DNA of 64,000 nt from JB111 sp049856295 (GTDB taxonomy: Bacteria; Actinomycetota; Actinomycetes; Actinomycetales; Actinomycetaceae), in assembly GCF_049856295.1 (NCBI RefSeq), contig NZ_JBNDMZ010000009.1, positions 1-64,000 on the forward strand, read 5' to 3'. Below, one piece after another: positions 41,134 to 50,133 of the stretch (position 1 is the first letter of the stretch; each line of letters opens with the position of its first letter). The notes below the pieces were generated by a model. That model made no database searches and was not told where the DNA came from. It saw nothing but the letters and a program-made list of their open reading frames with translations. Both the position numbers and the translations under genes were made by a program.

Positions 41134-43944
41134 TCAGCCGTCGGCGGCCAGGACGGTGCGGCGCAGCTCCTGCCGGGACTCCAGCCCGAGCTTCGCGAGG
41201 ATGTTGCCCACGTGGTACTCGGCCGTGCGGACGGTGACGAAGAGTGTCGTCGCGATCTGCCTGTTGCTCAGGCCGTCCGACACGAGTCCGGCCACCTCTC
41301 GCTCGCGCACGGTCAGGGTCGACCAGGCATCGGCCGCCCCCCGGACGGAGGGCGACTCCGTCAGCCGCTCGCGCACCCGCTCGAGGCGCGCCTGCCACTC
41401 CCCCGCACCCGCGGTCGCCAGGAGCACGCACGTCGCGCCGAGCAGCTGCCGCAGCTCGTCCGGTGGGCAGAGGTCGCCGGCATCGCCTGCCCCGGATCCG
41501 GCCGGGTCGCCGTCGGCAACGCTCGCGAGGACCGCGAGCCCCCAGTCCTCGGCGAGCACGGCACCGAGAAGGTGGGGGCCGCTCGGTCCCTGGTCGTCGA
41601 GGTGCGCGGCCAGTCGCCGGGCGACCTCGGCGAAGTCCGCGCGGGCGACGACGGGCTGCTCCGCCTCGGCCGCCGCGATGAGCGCATCGGCGTGGGTGAG
41701 CGCATAGTCCTTTCCCAGCGCCGTGTAGGACGCGGCGGCCAGGTCGGTCCGGGCAGCCCGTGCGGCCTCGAGGTCTCCGGCCGCGACGTGGGCACGCACC
41801 CGCAGGACGCCCGTGAGGTAGGCGCCCGCACGATCAAAGGTTCCGGCCGCCCACAGTCGGTCGAGCGCACGGCCGGTCGCGCTCGGGTCGCCGTCGTGGG
41901 CCACGCCCTTCCACGCGCCGACGACCTCGCGCAGCGCCTCGCCCAGCGGACCGGCCACCGCCTGATGGCTCAGCTCGACCTCCGGGACCGTCGGCGTCGT
42001 CCCCTGCACCACCGGGACGAGGCGCGCCAGGTCGGAGGCTCGCTGCCAGTGGTCGAGCATGAGGCGGTCGAGCGCGAGCCCCGACGCCTGCTCGGCCACC
42101 CGCTGGGCGGCGGCCCAGTCGCCGGCGAGGAACCAGGTGTAGGCGGCACCGAGGCCGGCCTCCAGCCTCAACGTGGGGTTCATGGTCGCAGGGACGGCGG
42201 TCAGCCGGTCGACGCTCCCGGCCGTGTCCCCGGCCGCGTTGCGCACGAGGTCGATGATGATGCCGGCCTCCGGCACCCCGTCGGCGAGCCCGTCTGCCGC
42301 CGCCGTGGCGCGCAGAGCCTCCATGCGCGGGATCCGGTCGATCAACGGCACCTCTCCGTCGAACAGGTGCTCGAGCGTCAGCTCGAGGAGCAGGGCGTCA
42401 CCGAGGAACCGCTCGCCGAACCGAAGCTGGCCGTCGGCGACCAGCTTGCGCCCGCGCACCCGGAGCTCACGCAGAACCGGTCGGGTCGCGACGGCGAGCT
42501 CGGCGAGCGAGACGGCGCCACGTCGGGCAGCGACGTGGAGCACCCAGTAGCCCAGGAGGAACAGCTGCCGGTCGGAGGTGCGGGAGGAGATCTCCACACT
42601 CTCCAGGAGCTGCGCGGTGCCGCTGATGTCGAGGTCCACAGCGCCGAGGAAGCTCATGCCGACAAGGCGCTCGGCCGACCACGGAAGGTTCTCGATCGCG
42701 TCCTCGTGATCGGCCAGCCGGGACGGCTGGTTGGACCAGATCGCAGCGAAGACGAGGTCCGGGACCCGTTCGGGATCGAGGGAGGCGGCGAGGACGGCCC
42801 GCTCGTACATGGTCTCGCGGTCACCGCGGCGGAAGGCGTCCTCCAGGTCTGCGCCGAGCTCCGCGACCAGCTCGGGGACGTCGGAGCGATCCGCGCCCGC
42901 CACCCGGTGCTCGAGCCCACGCGGCCCACGGAGGAGGCTGCCGAGCACGCGGTGCGTGGCCGCGATGTCGTCGGGCGAGAAGTGGTCGACGATCACCGAC
43001 TCGGTCATCCGGTACCGCAGCCGCAGCTGATCGACGCCGACGACCTCGACGAGCCCCGTCGCCACGAGCTCCGCGGTCGAGACGGACGACGCGCCACGCT
43101 CCCGGGTCACGTGCGCGACCTGGCGGATCGTCAGCTGCCGGCCCAGCCCGAGCGCGAGCAGGCCGGTGCGCAGGGCCGGCGTGGTGTCGGTCAGGACCCG
43201 CGTGGCGTGCCGTCGCAGCAGGCCGCTGCCTGCGGCCTGCTCGCCGAGGGACCGCAGGACCGTGCGGATTCCGGCGATGGACTCGGCGCGCCTCAGCTGA
43301 TCGACGAGCGACATCACCAGGGCCGGGTACCCACCGGTCACCGCCACGATCCGGTCGAGAGTCCACCCGGTGACCGCGGTTCCGAGGCCCGAGTTCACGA
43401 GCTCGGCGACGGCGGCCCGGCCGAGCGGCTCGACGGCCACGACCCTGCCGCGCTCCGGCAGCCTGAGCAGGAGGCGCAGTCCGTCGAAGAGGACACCGTC
43501 GTCCTCGTCGTCGAGACTCGTGATCAGGAGCAGGACGGGCAGGTCGAGCAGCCGTCGGACGAGCTGCCAGAGGATCGCTCGCGACTCGTCGTCGAGCCAC
43601 TGCGCGTCCTCGATCCGGATGCAGACCGGTCCGCGGGACGCGAGCGCGCGCAGGATGCTCTCGACCGGGTCGGACGCGCCCCGTCCCTCGGCCTGCGGGG
43701 CGCTACCGAGGTCGATGTCGACCAGGGCTGCCATCGCCTCGACGGCGTAGCGCCGGTTGTGCCGGTCCTCGGGGAACAGGTCGACCCGGAGCACCGGACG
43801 GCCGGCCAGCTCCGCGGTGCGCTCGGCGAGCGCAGACTTTCCCACTCCTTCAGGGCCGAGGAACCAGACCACCCGGGAGGACGCCAGTGCGTCCTGGGCG
43901 AGGTGGTGCAGGGCATCGAGCTCGGACGCGCGTCCGACGAGCAT
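41134..43944 (-). CDS. Large LuxR-family regulator with AAA/STAND ATPase (LAL type)
   Basis: A 936-residue protein. The N-terminal AAA_16-like ATPase has Walker A GPEGVGKSALAERT (residues about 32-45) and Walker B-like GPVCIRIEDAQW (about 115). A long helical, TPR-like middle section (300-850) follows. The C-terminal LuxR HTH is LTVREREVAGLVSDGLSNRQIATTLFVTVRTAEYHVGNILAKLGLESRQEL. It matches the MalT/LAL class, in which an inducer releases an ATP-dependent activator. Such genes usually control adjacent loci, so the glycosyltransferase and lipoprotein are natural target candidates. Its start at 43944 has weak ribosome binding signals (GAGGACCAC). Confidence 0.9.
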   Translation of the reverse strand: MLVGRASELDALHHLAQDALASSRVVWFLGPEGVGKSALAERTAELAGRPVLRVDLFPEDRHNRRYAVEAMAALVDIDLGSAPQAEGRGASDPVESILRALASRGPVCIRIEDAQWLDDESRAILWQLVRRLLDLPVLLLITSLDDEDDGVLFDGLRLLLRLPERGRVVAVEPLGRAAVAELVNSGLGTAVTGWTLDRIVAVTGGYPALVMSLVDQLRRAESIAGIRTVLRSLGEQAAGSGLLRRHATRVLTDTTPALRTGLLALGLGRQLTIRQVAHVTRERGASSVSTAELVATGLVEVVGVDQLRLRYRMTESVIVDHFSPDDIAATHRVLGSLLRGPRGLEHRVAGADRSDVPELVAELGADLEDAFRRGDRETMYERAVLAASLDPERVPDLVFAAIWSNQPSRLADHEDAIENLPWSAERLVGMSFLGAVDLDISGTAQLLESVEISSRTSDRQLFLLGYWVLHVAARRGAVSLAELAVATRPVLRELRVRGRKLVADGQLRFGERFLGDALLLELTLEHLFDGEVPLIDRIPRMEALRATAAADGLADGVPEAGIIIDLVRNAAGDTAGSVDRLTAVPATMNPTLRLEAGLGAAYTWFLAGDWAAAQRVAEQASGLALDRLMLDHWQRASDLARLVPVVQGTTPTVPEVELSHQAVAGPLGEALREVVGAWKGVAHDGDPSATGRALDRLWAAGTFDRAGAYLTGVLRVRAHVAAGDLEAARAARTDLAAASYTALGKDYALTHADALIAAAEAEQPVVARADFAEVARRLAAHLDDQGPSGPHLLGAVLAEDWGLAVLASVADGDPAGSGAGDAGDLCPPDELRQLLGATCVLLATAGAGEWQARLERVRERLTESPSVRGAADAWSTLTVREREVAGLVSDGLSNRQIATTLFVTVRTAEYHVGNILAKLGLESRQELRRTVLAADG

Positions 43945-44145
43945 GTGGTCCTCCGAGTGCTCCGGACGTGGTGCCGGTGCTCTGGGGGAGAGCCTTGGCG
44001 GTGGCGGCCGTGTCCTGGTCGGACATTAGAACCGAACGCTGACATGGAGCGGTGCGGAATGGGCAATCTCACACCCGCGGGTTCGCATCCGTGCGCAGCG
44101 CTGCACACGGACGGTCCACGACACGCCTCGCCGATCGACGAGATG
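43945..44145. other. 201-bp intergenic region upstream of the LuxR gene
   Basis: It contains the promoter of the LuxR gene and the tail of the tig transcript. A somewhat AT-richer part at 44025-44075 (TTAGAACCGAACGCTGACATGGAGC) may hold the promoter. Nothing else recognisable. Confidence 0.4.
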
Positions 44146-44184
44146 CCGAGGGGCGGCCGGCCGCGATGGCCGGCCGCCCCTCGG
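44146..44184 (-). terminator. Perfect 17-bp terminator after tig
   Basis: CCGAGGGGCGGCCGGCC (44146-44162) pairs exactly with 44168-44184 around GCGAT, 47 bp after the likely tig stop. Confidence 0.88.
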
Positions 44185-44230
44185 CGGTCGATGTCGACCT
44201 CGGCACCTGCGTTGCGCAGGGGCCCCGACG

Positions 44231-45837
44231 CTACTCGGAGGNNNNNNNNNNGACTCCTCGTCGGCAGCCGCCTTGGTGGCGGTCGGCTTCTTGGCCGCCG
44301 GCTTCTTCGCAGCCGGCTTCTTGGCCGCCGGCTTCTTCGCGGCGGGCTTCTTGGCCGCCGGCTTCTCGTCCGCGGGCTCGTCGTCGGAGCTCTCGTCGTC
44401 GTCGGACTCCTCGGCCTCGTCCGCGCTGTCGGCGGAGTCGGGGCTGTCCGGGGAGTCCGCCGAGTCGGCGCTGTCGGCCGAGTCCGCCGAGTCGCCGGAG
44501 TCCGCGCTGTCGGCCGACTCCTCGGACTCCTCGCCCTCGGCCTCGGTCTTGTCGGTCTCCTCGGAGCCGAGGTACTCGCTGAGGTCGAGCTCGGTGCCGG
44601 AGCCGTCGACGACGGTGACGTCGCGGAGCACGACCGCGAGGGCCTTGTTGCGCGCCACCTCGCCCATGAAGGCGGGCAGCTGTCCGGTCTGACCGGCGGC
44701 CTGGATGAAGTTGTTCGGGTCCATGCCGTACTGCTGGGCCTGCTGGACGAGGAACTCGAGAAGCTCGTTCTGCGAGACCTGGACGTCGACCTGGTCGGAG
44801 ATCGTGTCGAGGATGATCTGGTCGCGGAGCAGCTCCTCGGTCTCGCCGCGGATCTCCTCGCCGTGCGGGTCGCCCTCGGGCTTGCCCTCGGCCTCGAGGT
44901 GGCGCGCGATCTCGGCGTCGACCACGCCGGACGGGATCGGGACCTCGAGGTTCTCGCGCAGGTGGGCGAGCAGGAGGTCGCGGGCCTCGACGGCCTGGTT
45001 GCCCGCGCGGTCCGAGGCCACCTGGGTGCGCAGGTCGGCGCGCAGCTCCTCGAGCGTGTCGAACTCGGAGGCGAGCTGGGCGAAGTCGTCGTCGGCCTCG
45101 GGAAGCTCGCGCACCTTGACGGCGGTCGGCGTCACGGAGACGTCGGCCTCCTTGCCGGCGTGGTCGCCGCCGGCGAGCGTCGTGGTGAACGTGCCCTCCT
45201 TGCCGGCGGTGAGGCCGACGAGGGCCTCGTCCTGGCCGGGGAGCATCGAGCCGGAACCGACCTCGTAGGAGATGCCGGAGGCGGTGTCGACCTCCTCGCC
45301 GTCGACCATGGCGGACAGGTCGAGGGTGACGAAGTCACCGGTCTCGACGGCGCGGTCCACGCCGGTCAGCGTGCCGAAGCGCTCGCGCAGGGCGGTGAGG
45401 CGCTCCTCGACGTCCTCGTCCGACACCTCGGAGTCGGCCACCGTCAGGGTGATCGTCGAGAAGTCCGGGAGCTCGAGCTCGGGGCGCACGTCCATCGTGG
45501 CGGTGAAGACGAGCTGGCCGCCGAGGGGGCCGGTGACGGCCGGGAGCTCGGTGACCTCGATCTCCGGGCGGCCGAGCGGGTTGATGCCGGCCTCGCCGAC
45601 GGCCCCGCGGTACAGGGAGTCGATCTGGCTGTTGATCGCCTGGTCGAGGACCGCGGCGCGGCCGACGCGCTGGTCGATGATCCGGGCCGGGACCTTGCCC
45701 TTGCGGAAGCCGGGGATGCTCACCTGCTGGGAGACCGTGGCGTAGGCGGAGTCGATCGCCGAGCTGAGGTCCTCGTACGGGACCGTCACGGTCAGCCTGG
45801 CCCGGGTGGCCTCGAGGTTCTCCACGTCCGTCTTCAC
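44231..45837 (-). CDS. tig: Trigger factor; C-terminal tail interrupted by an assembly gap
   Basis: A ribosome-bound chaperone/prolyl isomerase. Residues 1 to about 110 are the ribosome-binding domain (GFRKGKVPARIIDQRVG signature). A PPIase-like FKBP domain spans about 155-245, and the C-terminal chaperone domain reaches about residue 425. A very unusual tail follows: Ser-Asp-Ala repeats (DSADSADSADSPDSPD), an acidic stretch, then five KKPAA repeats (AAKKPAAKKP). The gap of 10 N (44242-44251) falls right after this 15-bp DNA repeat, and its true size is unknown. TCC GAG TAG just beyond the gap (44239-44231) is the likely end. The GTG start at 45837 has GGAG upstream. Confidence 0.9.
44242..44251. 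other. Assembly gap (10 N)
   Basis: Ten undetermined bases in the 3' end of tig next to the KKPAA-coding tandem repeat. The number is probably a placeholder, so frame relations across it are not reliable. Confidence 0.95.
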
Positions 45838-46286
45838 TGCGGGGTACTCCAACTCGTCGGTAGATGACTTGAGCACGGGGCAGCGCGCACGGCGGCGCGG
45901 TGGGACCCGTGGGGTGGCGCCGCACGCCTCGTCGAGCAGGCGTGGGCACGCACGATCCTCACGATCCTACGGCACGACGCGCCTCGCGTAGAGGGTGCTC
46001 GGCCTCACGCGGGCGTCATCCGGGCCACACCTCTCCTCGCGTCGAGATTGCGGTTGGTGCACGTCGAGACTGCGGTTCGTCGTGGCCGGGAGTGCGGGTC
46101 ACGCCGTCGAGATTGCGGTTCGTCGTCGTCGAGATTGCGGTTCGTGCGTGCGCTCGCCCCCACGCACCCCACGGACGGACCGTGCGCGGCATGCGAGGCG
46201 AGAGGACCCCATCGGGGACCCGCCCCGCCTCCTCACCTGCCCGCTACCGTCGGCGCGACACCCACGGGCACGACGACGGAGACCCC
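45838..46286. other. 449-bp intergenic region with a cluster of short repeats
   Basis: It contains the tig promoter side and the start region of the membrane-protein gene. The central third is taken up by the repeat cluster described separately. No ORF with coding character was found. Confidence 0.5.
46041..46146. repeat. Cluster of five GTCGAGAYTGCGGTT repeats
   Basis: Four close copies of GTCGAGATTGCGGTTCGT start at about 46041, 46063, 46106 and 46128. One degenerate copy (CCGGGAGTGCGGGT) lies near 46086. Spacing alternates near 22 and 43 bp. They belong to the same family as the repeats at 4079-4136, 5665-5684 and 22030-22122. Confidence 0.8.
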
Positions 46287-46844
46287 ATGACCACCGACCC
46301 TGGTTCGACCGAGCTGCGCCGCGACCTGCGGGCCCTCGAGGCGCGCGTGCGTACGCTCGAGAACGCCCTCGTCCGACTCGTCATGGGCGCGGCGGGCGCC
46401 CTGCTCGTCGCGGGTCTGGTCCTCCCGTTCCTGCGCTACACGGACGACGGTGAACCGACGTCGTTCGCCCTGGCCTGGGCGGGCATCAAGGCCCTCGCCG
46501 ACGGGGTCGTCGAGGAGCAGGGTGGGGGCGGGATCCTGCTGACGACCGTCATCTCCCTGCCGGCCGTCGTCTCGATCCTCGCGCTCGTCTCGCTGGGATT
46601 CCACGCCGCGCACCGGGACTCCGGCAGGCGCCGCGGGGTCGACGTGGCGATCGGCGGGCTCCTCGTGCTCTCGACCATCGGCGTCTTCTTCCTCGCCGCC
46701 GTCGGGAGCGGGCGCGACGTGGCGGATGCCGCTGTCGGCCCCGCGGTCTGGTTCTACGCCCCCGGGGCCATCGCGGTGGCGTGGCTGCTCGGCGAGGAGT
46801 CCGCGCGCTCGTGGTGGAACGCGGGGCGTCAGCTGCCAGGTTGA
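46287..46844 (+). CDS. Four-helix membrane protein, unknown function
   Basis: A 185-residue protein. A short N-terminal coiled coil (STELRRDLRALEARVRTLENALVRL) is followed by helices at about 31-50 (GAAGALLVAGLVLPFL), 82-103 (LLTTVISLPAVVSILALVSLG), 118-138 (IGGLLVLSTIGVFFLAAVG) and 148-165 (WFYAPGAIAVAWLL). GGAG lies 6 nt before the ATG. The last 16 bp overlap the convergent hipA gene. Not recognised as a named family. Confidence 0.72.
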   Translation: MTTDPGSTELRRDLRALEARVRTLENALVRLVMGAAGALLVAGLVLPFLRYTDDGEPTSFALAWAGIKALADGVVEEQGGGGILLTTVISLPAVVSILALVSLGFHAAHRDSGRRRGVDVAIGGLLVLSTIGVFFLAAVGSGRDVADAAVGPAVWFYAPGAIAVAWLLGEESARSWWNAGRQLPG

Positions 46845-48067
46845 CCCGCGGGCCGTCCGGCGAGGAGGCTCGTGGCGAAGCCGGCGATGTCGGTGGCGAG
46901 CCCTGGATGCGCCCGAGCTTCCGGCTCCTGGGCCGCGACCACGTCCAGGACGGCCTCGAGTGTGGCCGTCATCAGGTCCTCGGCTCCTCGCACACCCCAC
47001 GATCGCGTCTCATCGAGCAGGTGCTCGCCGGTGACGGCGGCGTGCCGGTACTCCCCTGCGACCGACAGCGCGAGCTCGCCGTCGGTGGGCTGGTGTGCCT
47101 GGGGAACGACGTCGTAGGCCGGCGCGAGACGCATCGACCCGTCAGGGGGATGCAGGAGCGAGACGTTCTTGGCGTGCATGTCGAGATTGCCGACGGCGAC
47201 GCTGAGAACCACGAGCCGGAACAACTCGTCGACGGACTCGCGGCCCGCCGCAGCACCGAGGGCGGCGGCGATCCTCGCGAGACTCACCCTGCCGCCGTGC
47301 CGCTGGTACTTCTCGTCCCCTGACGCCCCGAGGACCTGGTTGAGGTCCTCCTGATGCAGGCGCCCCTCGGACAGGTCGGGAGACCGGTCGTAGCGCTCGA
47401 TCACGAGCGCCGGCACACCGTCGAAGTCGTCGATCCAGGTCGCGTGCGACGCGAGCCCCAGCGCCCGCGCGATCCGAGAGCCGTACTCCTCGTCGTAGAT
47501 CGTCGTCGGCGCATCGACGGGGACGGGCTTGAGGATGTGCGTGGACGGCCATCCGTCGAGCACCTGCGCCCACCCGCCACCGACACGGGCGAGGACGATC
47601 TTGTCCTGCACACCGGCGAGGGACGTCTTCCCCCGGCCGGGCGCGTTCCCCAGCGGTCGCCCCCCGACCTCGCGCAGCATCTGGGCCACCTCCGCCGCGT
47701 CTCGCGGTTCCAAGGCGGGAGTGCGGGGCTCGCCGGGCTGCTCGGGGTCCCAGATCTGGAGCGCACCCGCGATGTCGCGACCATGCGCGCGCAGGAGCCC
47801 GAGCACGTCGGTCTCGGGCACGCGCGCCTGTTGCGCGAGCCTGGTGAGCATGCGCCCCTCCGGCAGCAGCTCGGCGAAGTAGTTCTGCCGCTGCGCCCGG
47901 CGCGCGCGAACGGGCACGGCGGACAGCGGGATCGCGACCGACAGCACCTGGCTGTCGAGCCCGAACCTCGCCACGGCACCCGGGTCCGGCACGAGGTCGA
48001 AGGTCCGGCGATCGCCGGTCAGCCGTCCGATGCGGGTGCCGTACAGGTCGACGGAGAGGTCACCCAT
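46829..48067 (-). CDS. hipA: HipA-family Ser/Thr kinase toxin
   Basis: A 412-residue HipA-like kinase. The N-terminal HipA_N domain (residues 1-100) includes RRAQRQNYFAELLPEGRMLTRLAQ. The kinase domain has GRGKTSLAGVQDKIVLAR (P-loop with autophosphorylated Ser), THILKPVPVDAPTTIYDEEYGSRIARALGL, the catalytic VVLSVAVGNLDMHAKNVSLL (Asp and Asn) and metal-binding APAYDVVP. In E. coli HipA phosphorylates GltX and causes persistence. Whether this one has the same target is unknown. Its ATG overlaps the hipB end by 8 bp. The 3' end overlaps a convergent membrane-protein gene. Confidence 0.92.
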   Translation of the reverse strand: MGDLSVDLYGTRIGRLTGDRRTFDLVPDPGAVARFGLDSQVLSVAIPLSAVPVRARRAQRQNYFAELLPEGRMLTRLAQQARVPETDVLGLLRAHGRDIAGALQIWDPEQPGEPRTPALEPRDAAEVAQMLREVGGRPLGNAPGRGKTSLAGVQDKIVLARVGGGWAQVLDGWPSTHILKPVPVDAPTTIYDEEYGSRIARALGLASHATWIDDFDGVPALVIERYDRSPDLSEGRLHQEDLNQVLGASGDEKYQRHGGRVSLARIAAALGAAAGRESVDELFRLVVLSVAVGNLDMHAKNVSLLHPPDGSMRLAPAYDVVPQAHQPTDGELALSVAGEYRHAAVTGEHLLDETRSWGVRGAEDLMTATLEAVLDVVAAQEPEARAHPGLATDIAGFATSLLAGRPAGQPGS

Positions 48068-48299
48068 CGTCGTCGGGAGGTGTGATCGTGGCGCTCAGCT
48101 CCATCCCGGTCGCGCGCATGAAGGCGAAGAGACGGTCGACGAGGATCGACGGCTTGCCAGCCTCGAGCTCCCAGACGTACTTCTGGGTGGTGCCCAGCTG
48201 CTCGGCCAGCTCACGTTGCGTGAGCCCCGAGAGCAGCCGGGCCTGCTGAAGGATCCTGCCCAGGGACTCGGGACCCGTCACCGTTCCGGTGTATGCCAT
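48060..48299 (-). CDS. hipB: HipB-like antitoxin, HTH XRE family
   Basis: A 79-residue DNA-binding antitoxin: LGRILQQARLLSGLTQRELAEQLGTTQKYVWELEAGKPSILVDRLFAFMRATGMELSATI. It is a canonical XRE helix-turn-helix with the HipB C-terminal strand. I use the ATG at 48299, which has GGAGG 6 nt upstream. An upstream ATG at 48329 would lie in the operator. It forms a toxin-antitoxin operon with hipA and likely represses it by the boxes upstream. Confidence 0.9.
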   Translation of the reverse strand: MAYTGTVTGPESLGRILQQARLLSGLTQRELAEQLGTTQKYVWELEAGKPSILVDRLFAFMRATGMELSATITPPDDDG

Positions 48300-48320
48300 C
48301 CGAACCTCCGACGTCGATAA

Positions 48321-48356
48321 TAACGTCAACGTAGGTGACTACCTTTTTGACGTCAA
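48321..48356 (-). promoter_or_regulatory. hipBA promoter and operator boxes
   Basis: TTGACGTCAA (48347-48356) is a perfect palindrome. TAACGTCAAC (48321-48330) is a related half-matching box, and GTAG-GTGA-CTAC lies between them. On the minus strand TTGACG within the first box and TACGTT are 17 bp apart, so the boxes cover the -35 and the -10. This fits HipB autorepression. Confidence 0.75.
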
Positions 48357-48359
48357 GCA

Positions 48360-48637
48360 TCATGACTGCGATATCGAAGTCAACCGACGGCCGCGGCTCC
48401 TGGGCGAGACTCGGTCCGGCAGCCCGGTGTCAGTCGACCTCGGAGAGGGGCGCACACGAGAAGCTCTCCAGCCATTTACGCAACATAGGCGATAAAGAAA
48501 ACGCCACCGAAATAGAAATGCATATTTGTTCGCATCGAACGGTAAGGCATGCATTACCTTTCTGGACGCATTCCTCCATTGGTTCTACATTCTTTTCATC
48601 CGGCGCGACCAGCGCGCCTCGACGTCAGGAGGACACC
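48360..48637. other. AT-rich intergenic region upstream of the DUF1540 gene
   Basis: A 278-bp stretch whose second half (48470-48600) falls to roughly 45% GC, far below the window. It holds the palindrome at 48541 and presumably the DUF1540 promoter. No convincing small ORF was found. Confidence 0.55.
48541..48558. promoter_or_regulatory. 18-bp palindrome, possible metal-repressor box
   Basis: GGTAAGGCATGCATTACC is a palindrome with one mismatched pair, about 80 bp upstream of the DUF1540 start and in its promoter region. The GGTAA...TTACC arms recall DtxR/IdeR-type boxes, but the match is loose. Confidence 0.5.
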
Positions 48638-48919
48638 ATGTCCGTGCTCGAGATGCCGCGCGTGAGCGAGTGCTCCATCGACGGCTGCTCCTACAACCAC
48701 GACGGCTGCACCGCCTTCGCCGTCACCGTCGGCCAGGACGCGCAGTGCGCCACGTTCCTGCCGCTCAACGTCAAGGGCGGCCTCGACAAGGTCGTCGCCC
48801 AGGTCGGCGCCTGCCAGCGCACGTCCTGCCTGCACAACGAGAACCTCGAGTGCTCGGCCGACTTCATCCGCGTCGGCGGCGCCGAGGCCGACTGCCTGTC
48901 CTACGAGGCCCGCGCCTGA
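48638..48919 (+). CDS. DUF1540 cysteine-rich protein
   Basis: A 93-residue protein with nine cysteines in two similar halves: SECSIDGCSYNHDGCTAFAVTVGQDAQCATF and VGACQRTSCLHNENLECSADFIRVGGAEADCLSY. Each half has the CxxxxCxxxxxxxCxA...C arrangement of DUF1540, thought to bind a metal. AGGAGG lies 5 nt before the ATG. The AT-rich upstream region and palindrome suggest metal- or stress-dependent expression. It is monocistronic. Confidence 0.88.
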   Translation: MSVLEMPRVSECSIDGCSYNHDGCTAFAVTVGQDAQCATFLPLNVKGGLDKVVAQVGACQRTSCLHNENLECSADFIRVGGAEADCLSYEARA

Positions 48920-49072
48920 CACCCAGGCAGCTCACTCCGACGTCCCCGTCCCGCTCGTCCGGGCCGGGGACGTCGTGCGTCACGGAGCTGATCGGTTCGC
49001 GGCTCTCGGCGCAGGCTTAGAGAAATATCTCGGCCCGACTCCGTGTCGATGGCGTCGGGCCGAGGAGCTCGG

Positions 49073-49143
49073 AGCGAGTGACGGGAATCGAACCCGCGTA
49101 ATCTGCTTGGAAGGCAGAGGCTCTACCATTGAGCTACACTCGC
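49073..49143 (-). tRNA. tRNA-Gly (anticodon TCC)
   Basis: A 71-nt cloverleaf: acceptor GCGAGTG pairs with CACTCGC, D arm GCTC/GAGC, anticodon stem TCTGC/GCAGA with loop CTTCCAA (anticodon TCC), and T arm GCGGG/CCCGT with TTCGATT. Discriminator base T. CCA is not encoded. Confidence 0.96.
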
Positions 49144-49356
49144 GCGCCCTCGACCGTGGCCAGGGGCAGCGCCCAGGTTAGCAAGGCGGAACGCCCTCGC
49201 CGAAGCCGGCGCCCGGGTGAGTGATCGGTCTCTCCTGCCCGCGTCGGGAGCCGCCGTCGCCGGACTCCCGCCGTACCCTGAGCGGGCGATCGTCGTCCGG
49301 ACCGAGCACTCGGTGCACCGGAGGAACGGTCCTCGTCGCCGGGAGACCGGGGCGAA

Positions 49357-49429
49357 CGGGGTGTGGCGCAGGTGGTAGCGCGTCCGCTTTGGGAGCGGAA
49401 GGCCGTGGGTTCAAGTCCCGCCACCCCGA
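49357..49429 (+). tRNA. tRNA-Pro (anticodon TGG)
   Basis: A 73-nt cloverleaf: acceptor CGGGGTG pairs with CACCCCG, D arm GCGC/GCGC, anticodon stem TCCGC/GCGGA with loop TTTGGGA (anticodon TGG), and T arm with TTCAAGT. Discriminator A. CCA is not encoded. Confidence 0.96.
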
Positions 49430-49575
49430 CCGATGTGATGTCCCGGGACATCGTGGACGGTTGAACCCCCGGTGACGGGGGTCCAGCCGGTCCGGTCGCC
49501 CGCGCGACGTCGCGGTGGGGTGATCTCCGAAACTCCCTTGACCTTGACGCTGGGTGAGCCTTCAGGGTGGTCCAC

Positions 49576-50085
49576 ATGAGCACCTACTACGACGCCTTCG
49601 AGCACAGTCCCGTCCCCGAGCCCGGGCCCGACGCCGTCGCGCCCGACATCTTCCGCGGCATCTACGGCATGCCCATGTTCGTCACGATCCCCACGACCGA
49701 CATCGACGTGTCCGCCGACTTCTGGCAGCGCGCGCTGGGCTTCGTCGACCTCTTCTCTATCCCGGGCCGGATGGTCCACCTGCGCCGCTGGGCGTTCCAG
49801 GACGTCCTGCTCGTCGCCACCGACGAGGAAACCCCGGCACCCCCGGCGTCGAGCGTGACCTTCGCTGCCGTCCTCGACCAGGTCGACGGAATCGCCGAGG
49901 CGTGCAAGGAGCTGCGGCCGGGCTCGACGCAGGGACCGCGCCACACGCCGTGGAACACGGTCGACGTCGAGGTCGTCACCCCGGAGAACGCCCGCGTCCT
50001 CATGTCGGCGGCCAAGCCGTACGACCCCGAGAGCCAGTCGGCGAAGGATCTCGCGGACGTCGGCATCACCGGCCCGGAGGCGTGA
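49576..50085 (+). CDS. Glyoxalase/VOC-fold protein
   Basis: A 169-residue protein with a single-chain vicinal-oxygen-chelate fold: MFVTIPTTDIDVSADFWQRALGFVDLFSIPGRMVHLRRWAFQDVLLVAT is the first babb unit and SSVTFAAVLDQVDGIAEACKEL...NTVDVEVVTPENARVLMSAAKP the second. Metal ligands of true glyoxalases are not clear, and the protein may bind a drug or peptide instead, as VOC resistance and MerR-linked proteins do. An in-frame GTG three codons upstream is an alternative start. Substrate unknown. Confidence 0.75.
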   Translation: MSTYYDAFEHSPVPEPGPDAVAPDIFRGIYGMPMFVTIPTTDIDVSADFWQRALGFVDLFSIPGRMVHLRRWAFQDVLLVATDEETPAPPASSVTFAAVLDQVDGIAEACKELRPGSTQGPRHTPWNTVDVEVVTPENARVLMSAAKPYDPESQSAKDLADVGITGPEA

Positions 50086-50133
50086 GCGGCTCACGCCCCT
50101 CGAGGAGCGCGCCGCCGTGGCCCGCTCCCCGGA

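Noticed and set aside
40312..45867. A plus-strand open frame of about 1850 codons across the N gap
   Set aside because: It is antisense to the LuxR regulator and trigger factor, whose products are clear, and passes through undetermined bases. High-GC DNA commonly leaves the complementary frame open.
46041..46146. Regularly spaced repeats that resemble a small CRISPR array
   Set aside because: The spacing is uneven, the intervening sequence is itself repetitive, copies are under 20 bp, and no cas gene is near.
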